Assembly (NCBI RefSeq): GCF_031755915.1
Contig: NC_083384.1
Location: 21,760,001 to 21,824,000 of the forward strand
Source: Ziziphus jujuba
Lineage: Eukaryota; Streptophyta; Magnoliopsida; Rosales; Rhamnaceae
Direction: 5' to 3'
DNA: 64,000 nt
Every line of letters starts with the position of its first letter. Position 1 is the first letter of the stretch. Made by a program: the position numbers and the translations under genes. The notes beneath the pieces were generated by a model, which was given only the letters and a program-made list of their open reading frames with translations, did not search any database and was not told where the DNA came from. Below are positions 58,301 to 64,000 of this stretch, piece by piece.

Positions 58301-59433
58301 TGATATGAATCTGCTCGTGCCCACACAACCGACAACCCGTTGGTGTTCTGACCCGATATGGATGAAGACCAAGCCAATCACTAAGTTCAAGCTAGGAGAT
58401 TTAAGGACAACCTGGATGCCTTTATATAGGGGGTAACTAATTTTCAAAGGAGCTTATCCATACTCGAAGATACAAAGCTTGATTTAAGCATCCAAGTGGT
58501 GGAGGCTGATATGGACCCGGGTAGTTGTTTTCGTGCAAATATGGACTCCGGGTAGCAAGAACTGGTTCCTAAACCTTATGGATTCAATACATATCTCTAA
58601 TAGGTCATATAATCAAGTCAATTAAGCTTTAAAAGCAAACAAAAAGGGGTTGTGCGCACAAGGGAGAAAGATGGCCGGTTTTGCTGTATTGCTTGCTGGC
58701 TTTATTGTATTTTACTGAGTTAACATTTTCTCTTTGATCCAAGGAAGGGAAACATGTGGGACTTAATGATAATCCTATTTGGCATCCTACAAGGCATATG
58801 GAAGCTGATTTGGAGCTTAAATTGATCAAAGATTGGTCAAAGATAGCTTAGTCAAAAAGATAGTTATTTAGTTTCCTAATATTATTTCTACTTTTTGTTT
58901 TGCGAAATTAGTCTTTTATTTGGTTTTTATTTATTTATTTTCTGGACAAATCAACTTAAGAAAGTTATTAGTTCATTATTTCAATTGTAAATTAATTAAT
59001 TTCTAATTCAAAATAAGCGAATTAATTAATACAAATTAGATTAGGAAATGGTGTGAAATTAAGCAATTTCCTAATTCGATTATATGTCGGTCGAAACTTT
59101 CTAATCCTTTTAGGGTTTTATTTTGTTCTTTCAAAGCCTATATAAAGGCTTATTTTCAATGAGAAATCAACCTTTAATATTATTCCAAAATTTATTTGTG
59201 AGATAGAATTCTCTTAGTTCTCTTAGAACACCTAAAACATTATTAGAGAGTGAGTGTTTTAGTTTGGCTTATCAATAGGGCATCCATCACCTGTTGTGGC
59301 ATCTTCATCATATACTAAGGTTTCTAGTCATAGGTTGATTAGGGGCTAAGGTTACCATAAGAACTTAAACTAAAATTTTAATCCAGGCTAATACAATGCG
59401 AGTTTAAGCACAAGTTCACCTAGGTTCGTATCA
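58301..59433 (+). mobile_element. Solo LTR of the CRM-like family inside gag of element III
   Basis: 1133 bp, TGATATGAATCTG...GGTTCGTATCA. Gag homology resumes at 59434: RSK before and STYE after match the WxNNSTYE block of other copies. The flanks AAGTC and AATCC are the expected duplication position but differ at two bases, consistent with age. The LTR-coded tail is frameshifted. Confidence 0.85.
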
Positions 59434-60004
59434 AATCCACCTATGAAGCAAGGACAAAACTGAAGCAAGGAGATGAGAGCACCAATCGGCCACAAAAGGA
59501 GATTAAGGTTGAACTCACTTAAGCACACAAATCTAAAGGTAAATCTAATCCTGAACCTTCAAAGAACTCAAGATATTATATGTTTCAAATGTCAAGGCCA
59601 AGGACATATTGCCAACCAATGCCTAAACTGAAGAATGATGGTGTTGAAGGATAGTGGCGAGTTGGAGTCCGATAGTGATGAAGTCGAAATTGAGTTCAAG
59701 CATGAAGAGGAACAAATTGAAGATGAAACGGAGACTCTTAAAGCTTCAAATGCCAATTTGAGCTTGGTGGCAAGGAGTGTGGAGAGTGTATACAAGGATG
59801 AGGACAAGTTCAAAGAGAAAACATCTTCCACACTCGATGTGAAATTCAAGGTAATATTTGTAGTATGATATTTGATAGTGGAAGTTATGCTAATGTAATT
59901 AGAAATGTGGTAGTTAAGAAATCAGGGTTAACAACCACTACAATGACTTAATGTGGTGAGATGAAAGTGAACAAACAAGCCAAGGTAAAATTCAGCATTG
60001 ATAA
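59434..60004 (+). pseudogene. Degenerate gag end and protease start of element III
   Basis: Continues the interrupted gag: KLKQGDESTNRP, zinc-knuckle text FKCQGQGHIANQCLN with a frameshift, the acidic frame 59635-59868, and protease DSGSYANVI (about 59873; the cysteine of DSGSC is Y). It is cut at 60005 by another LTR, just after KVNKQAKVKFSID. Confidence 0.82.
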
Positions 60005-60789
60005 TGATGAGAATCCATCCGCACCCATACAACCACCTACCCGCTAGGGTGCTAACCATTTACAAATGAAGTTGGGACCAATCACTAGGGCACAAGCTAG
60101 AAAATTCAAAGACAATCTGGTTAGCTTCATCTAAGGAGTGATTCAATCTCAAAAGGGCATAGCATTATCTGAAAATCCAAAGCCCGTTTTGTGTATCCAA
60201 GTTATAAAGGCGGAAATGGACTTGGCAAGCTGTTTTGGTACATTTTTGGATCTCAGGCAGCAAGGAATGGATTTACCACTTCATTAACTCAATTTATATC
60301 ACCAAGAGGCAATGAAATCATGTGAAGGCAAAAGCAAAAGCAATCAAAGACCACATTTGCGCAAAGACTTCTTTTTGGCCGAAATTGCTCACTTTTGGCA
60401 TTAAGCACTTTCTCCTTGTTCCAATCAATGGCAATGTATGTGATTAATTATTAATCCAATTTGGCATCCAACATGGCATATAGGAGCTGATTTGGAGCCT
60501 AAACTAGCTAGAGATTGGATAAAGACAGCTTAGTTGTCAACTAGTTAATTAGCTTCCTAATTTGTGTTTGACTTTTTGTTTTAGAAAACTATCTTTTATT
60601 TTGGTTTTTATTTGTTCATTTTATGGAAAAATTAACTTAGGAAAGCTGATATTTTATTATTTTAATTGTAAATTAATTAATTCCCAATTCAAAATAAATG
60701 AATTAATCAGTCCAAATTAGATTAGGAAAATAGGAGAATTCAGCCACACCTAGTTTCCTAAACCTATGGCTGGTTTCTCTATGGTGTTT
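60005..60789 (+). repeat. CRM-like LTR, 3' truncated
   Basis: Starts TGATGAGAATCCATCC and follows the LTR for about 785 bp to CTATGGCTGGTTTCTCTATGG, then breaks off before the TATA region. It most resembles the LTR at 54018 (shared GGGACCAATCACTAGGGCA, GAGTGATTCAA). Candidate target site GATAA (60000-60004); no right partner. Confidence 0.82.
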
Positions 60790-60840
60790 AATGTGAATCT
60801 ACCTATGCCCACACAAACTACAGCCCGCTGGGGTGCTGAC
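60790..60840 (+). repeat. 51-bp LTR head fragment
   Basis: TGTGAATCTACCTATGCCC to GCTGGGGTGCTGAC, the first about 50 bp of the same LTR family, joined on the left to a truncated LTR and on the right to zinc-knuckle coding sequence. A junction scar of template switching or illegitimate recombination. Confidence 0.8.
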
Positions 60841-63800
60841 TAGAAATAGAAGAATCATGGTGTTAAAGGATAATGGTGAGCTAGAATCGGAAAGTGAGAA
60901 AAGTGGAGATGAAACCGAGCAAAAGGAGGAAGTATATTGAGACCAATTGCAAATACAACAAAGGCGAGAGGCTGAAAAAGTGAAGGACAAAGCTAGTATG
61001 GCACCAATGGTTTCACCATCCATCCAAGAAGGTATGTTCGAGCTTGTCCAAGGTAAGCATTCTAAAACACAAATTGAATGGAAAAATCATTAGAAAGCTG
61101 AAAGTGGAGTGAGAAAAATAGAGAAAGCCGAGAGTCAAGGTGAGAAACCCTAGAGAAAGGCAGAATGTGTGGTGTCCAAGAAAGAGAAAGGGAAAGAAAG
61201 TAAAGAAAGGAAAAATAAAAATTTTTATTTGATATTTGGGGATGTTAATAAGGCTATCTTAGATAAGAAACCATTGCTGGTTGTGATTTATAAAGATAAT
61301 TATTTTAATGATCAAGCTAACTTTGAAGAACTTGAATTGCCAAGTTCAACTCTTTCTCTTTTGCAAGATTTTGGAGATGTCTTTCCGAATGAAATTCCAA
61401 ATGGATTACCATCTATTAGTGGGATTGAACATCAAATTGACTTTGTCCCAGGGGATACCATTCCAAATAGACCTGCATATAGAAGTAATCACGAGGAGAC
61501 AAAGGAGCTACAACAGCAGGTAAGTGAACTTTTAGATAAAGGTTACATTCGTGAAAGTATGAGTCCATGCGCTGTTCTTGTTTTGTTAGTCCTAGAAAAG
61601 ATGGTTCTTAGAGAATGTGCGTTGATTTTAAGGCTATAAATAATATTACCATCAAATATAGACATCCAATTCCTATGTTAGATGATATGCTCGATGAATT
61701 GCATGATGCTTACATGTTTTCTAAAATTGATCTTAGGAGTAGGTACTATCAAATTAGGATGAAAGAAGGTGATGCATTTAAGACTAAATATGGACTGTAT
61801 GAATGGTTAGTTATGCCTTTTGGTTTAACTAATGTACCTAGTACTTTTATAAGGCTTATGAATCATGTTATGCATCCATTTATTGGTAAATTTGTGGTTG
61901 TGTATTTTAATGATATTTTAGTTTATAGCCAAAATCTTGGGTGAACATGTGGACCATTTAAGGCAAGTTTTAAATACTTTCAGAAGGAAAGATTATTTGC
62001 TAACATGAAAATGTATGATTTTGACAAAGATGAGCCTTTTTTTCTAGGATTTGTGGTAAGTGCTGCAGGAATCAAAGTTGATCAATCTAAAATTTACGTA
62101 ACCATGGAATGGCCGACACCACCATCTATCACCCAAGTGAGGAGCATTCATGGTTTGGCTAGTTTTTATCGATGATTTGTCAAGGACTTTAACACCATAG
62201 CAGTACCTTTGAATAAATTGTAAAGAAGAATGTTGTCTTTAGATGGGGGGAAGTACAAGAACTTTTTTAATTTGTTGAAAGAAAAATTATGTAATGGACC
62301 TTTACTAGTTTTGCCAAAATTTTCTAAGACTTTTGAAATTGAATGTGATGCTTTGGATGTAGGTGTTGGAGCTATTTTTATGCAAGAAGGAAGGCTCATA
62401 GCCTACTTTAGTAAGAAATTAAATGGAGCTACACTAAACTACTCGACATATGACAAGGAGATGTATGCTTTGGTAAGGGCATTGGGAACGTAGCAGCACT
62501 ATCTTATGCCAAAGGAATTTGTGATTCATATGGATCATAAATCTTTAAATCACATTAAAGGTCAAGAAAAGCTCAACTAAAGGCATGCAAAATGGATTGA
62601 ATTCATTGAGACGTTTCCATATGTGATCCACTACAAGAACAGTAAGGAAAATGTTGCTGCCGATGTATTATCCCGAACGTATGTACTCTTTTCTACCTTA
62701 GATGCTTGATTACTTGGTTTTGAACAATTAAAGGAAGTTTATGGGCGTGATAGTGGATTTGGAGAAATATTTAGATCTTGTTTGAAACATGGATTGCATA
62801 AATTTTACATACTTGAGGGGTATTTGTTTAGGGAAAACAAACTTTGTGTGCCTAATTATAGCATTAAGGAGTTACTAGTTTGGGAAGGTCATGGGGGTGG
62901 TTTAATGGATCATTTTGGTGTTTTTAAAACTTTATCCTTGCTGCAAGAACAACTTTATTGGCCTAACATGAAGAGACATGTTGAGAGAATATGTGAAAGA
63001 TGCTTGAAATGCTGAAACACCAAGTCCACATTGAAACCGCACAGGTTGTGCCATCCATTGCCGATTCCTTCCTATCCTTGGGTAGATTTGTCTATGGTTT
63101 TTATTCTTGGTTTGCCTAGGTCAAGGATAGGTAAGGATTCAATACTTTTTGTTGTGGATAGATTTTCTAAGATGGCACATTTTATGTAATAAAACTGATG
63201 ATGAATATAATGTTGCTAATTTATTTTTCAAGGAAATCGTGAGATTACGTGGAAGGCCTAGGACTATTGTTTCGGATAGGGATGCTAAGTTCTTAAGTTA
63301 TTTTTGAAAAAAATTGTGGGTTAAGTTAGGTACTAAGCTTTTATTTTCAACTACTTGTCATCCACAAACTGATGAACAAACTAACGTAGTGAATAGGACT
63401 TTGTCTGCATTGTTGAGAGCATTAATTAGTAGAAATTTGAGAACTTTGGAGGAATGTTTGCCACATGTTGAATTTGCTTATAATATGTCTTTACATTCAT
63501 CGACTAAATGCACACCTTCTGAAATTGTTTATGGGTTTAATCCTTTGACTCCATGAGATTTAATATCTTTACCTTTAATTGAGAGTGCTAATATAGATGG
63601 AAAACAAAAAGCTAATTTTGTGAAGCAGATTCATCAAAAGACTAAGACAAAAATTGAGAGGAGGACCAAACAATATGTAAGGAATGCTAATCAAGGCTGA
63701 AAAAAAGTCATCTTTGAACCTGGAGATTGGGTTTGGTTCACCTAATAAAGGAGAGGTCTCCCGAGCAAAGGACGTCCAAGCTTATGCCGCAGGCAATGGA

Positions 63801-63929
63801 CCTTTTCAAGTTCTGGAGCGGATAAATGATAATGCTTACAAACTTGATTTGCCGAGCGAGTACAATGTTAGTGCTACATTTAATATTGCTGATTTATCTC
63901 CTTTTGCTGCAGGTGATGATTTTGAATAG
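60841..63929 (+). pseudogene. CRM-like pol (RT, RNase H, integrase) with 3' end, degenerate
   Basis: Starts mid zinc knuckle (NRRIMVLKDNGELESESEKS), skips the protease (a deletion joins this to the linker DQLQIQQRREAEK at about 60940), then linker NFYLIFGDVNKAILDKKP. RT (61340-61950): [47 protein letters not shown], active site YFNDILVYS (DD changed to ND). RNase H (62280-62600): [30 protein letters not shown]. Integrase: HHCC region (GHGGG to CERCLKC, 62780-63015), core [12 protein letters not shown] and SDRDAKF; the catalytic glutamate in DGQTE is N (DEQTN, about 63375), then [17 protein letters not shown]. The C-terminus is at 63684-63929 (AYKLDLPSEYNVSATFNIADLSPF). Stops and frameshifts are scattered throughout. 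It shows the intact order from which the mosaic pieces of the 45393 frame were taken. Confidence 0.88.
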
Positions 63930-63958
63930 AGGGCAAATCCTTTTCAAGAGGAGGACAA

Positions 63959-64000
63959 TGATACGAATCCACCCGTGCCCGCACAACCGATAACCCGTTG
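63959..64000 (+). repeat. Start of a 3' LTR, cut by the window edge
   Basis: TGATACGAATCCACCCGTG directly after the polypurine tract AAGAGGAGGACAA (63946-63958). Only 42 bp are visible. Confidence 0.88.

Overview
This window is nuclear DNA of a flowering plant, most likely a woody eudicot; the species cannot be read from it. The evidence is a spliced plant-type complex I subunit gene, a pair of hybrid proline-rich protein genes, high AT content, and a very heavy load of plant Ty3/gypsy retrotransposons. Only three loci look like intact host genes. The gaps between them are AT-rich, non-coding or transposon-derived.

Layout. 1-4300: AT-rich DNA holding the remains of a PIF/Harbinger transposase gene, split by a solo LTR with a perfect 5-bp target-site duplication. 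4358-6808: four-exon NDUFB8-like gene (mitochondrial complex I). 8710-15774: old full-length Tekay-type chromovirus on the minus strand, LTRs about 1.35 kb, all domains present but broken. 16076-23508: a second, chimeric Tekay-like element on the minus strand, with a 3.0-kb LTR carrying 42-43-bp tandem repeats on one side and an unrelated-looking 0.78-kb LTR on the other. 23511-24900: a large foldback made of about 39-bp repeats, inverted at 24284. About 25330-25514: a MITE-like hairpin. 27195-31117: two tandemly duplicated HyPRP (DC2.15/8CM) genes with duplicated promoters.

32940-64000 is a nested pile of retrotransposons. An Athila-like gag relic is hit at 35251 by the first of many copies of one LTR family (TGAT...ATCA, about 1.13 kb, initiator-tRNA-Met primer site). 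Its gag, protease and integrase C-terminus, and a polyprotein that runs into the 3' LTR with an ITRA-type tail, point to the CRM (centromeric chromovirus) lineage. Fourteen LTR copies or fragments of this family lie in the window.

The main discovery candidate is the element at 43100-49417. It has LTRs about 99% identical, a CACCT target-site duplication, a primer site, a polypurine tract and one open 1025-codon frame. That frame encodes gag, a zinc knuckle and protease, but lacks a usable RT, RNase H and integrase core. In their place is a short scrambled mosaic in the order integrase piece, RT piece, integrase C-terminus. The same mosaic occurs in a second, older copy (35251-40003), so this is a propagating non-autonomous gag-protease subfamily that must borrow RT and integrase. 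Autonomous-type pol relics of the same family are at 40004-40190 (minus), 41506-43094 (minus), 52559-54017 (minus) and 60841-63929 (plus).
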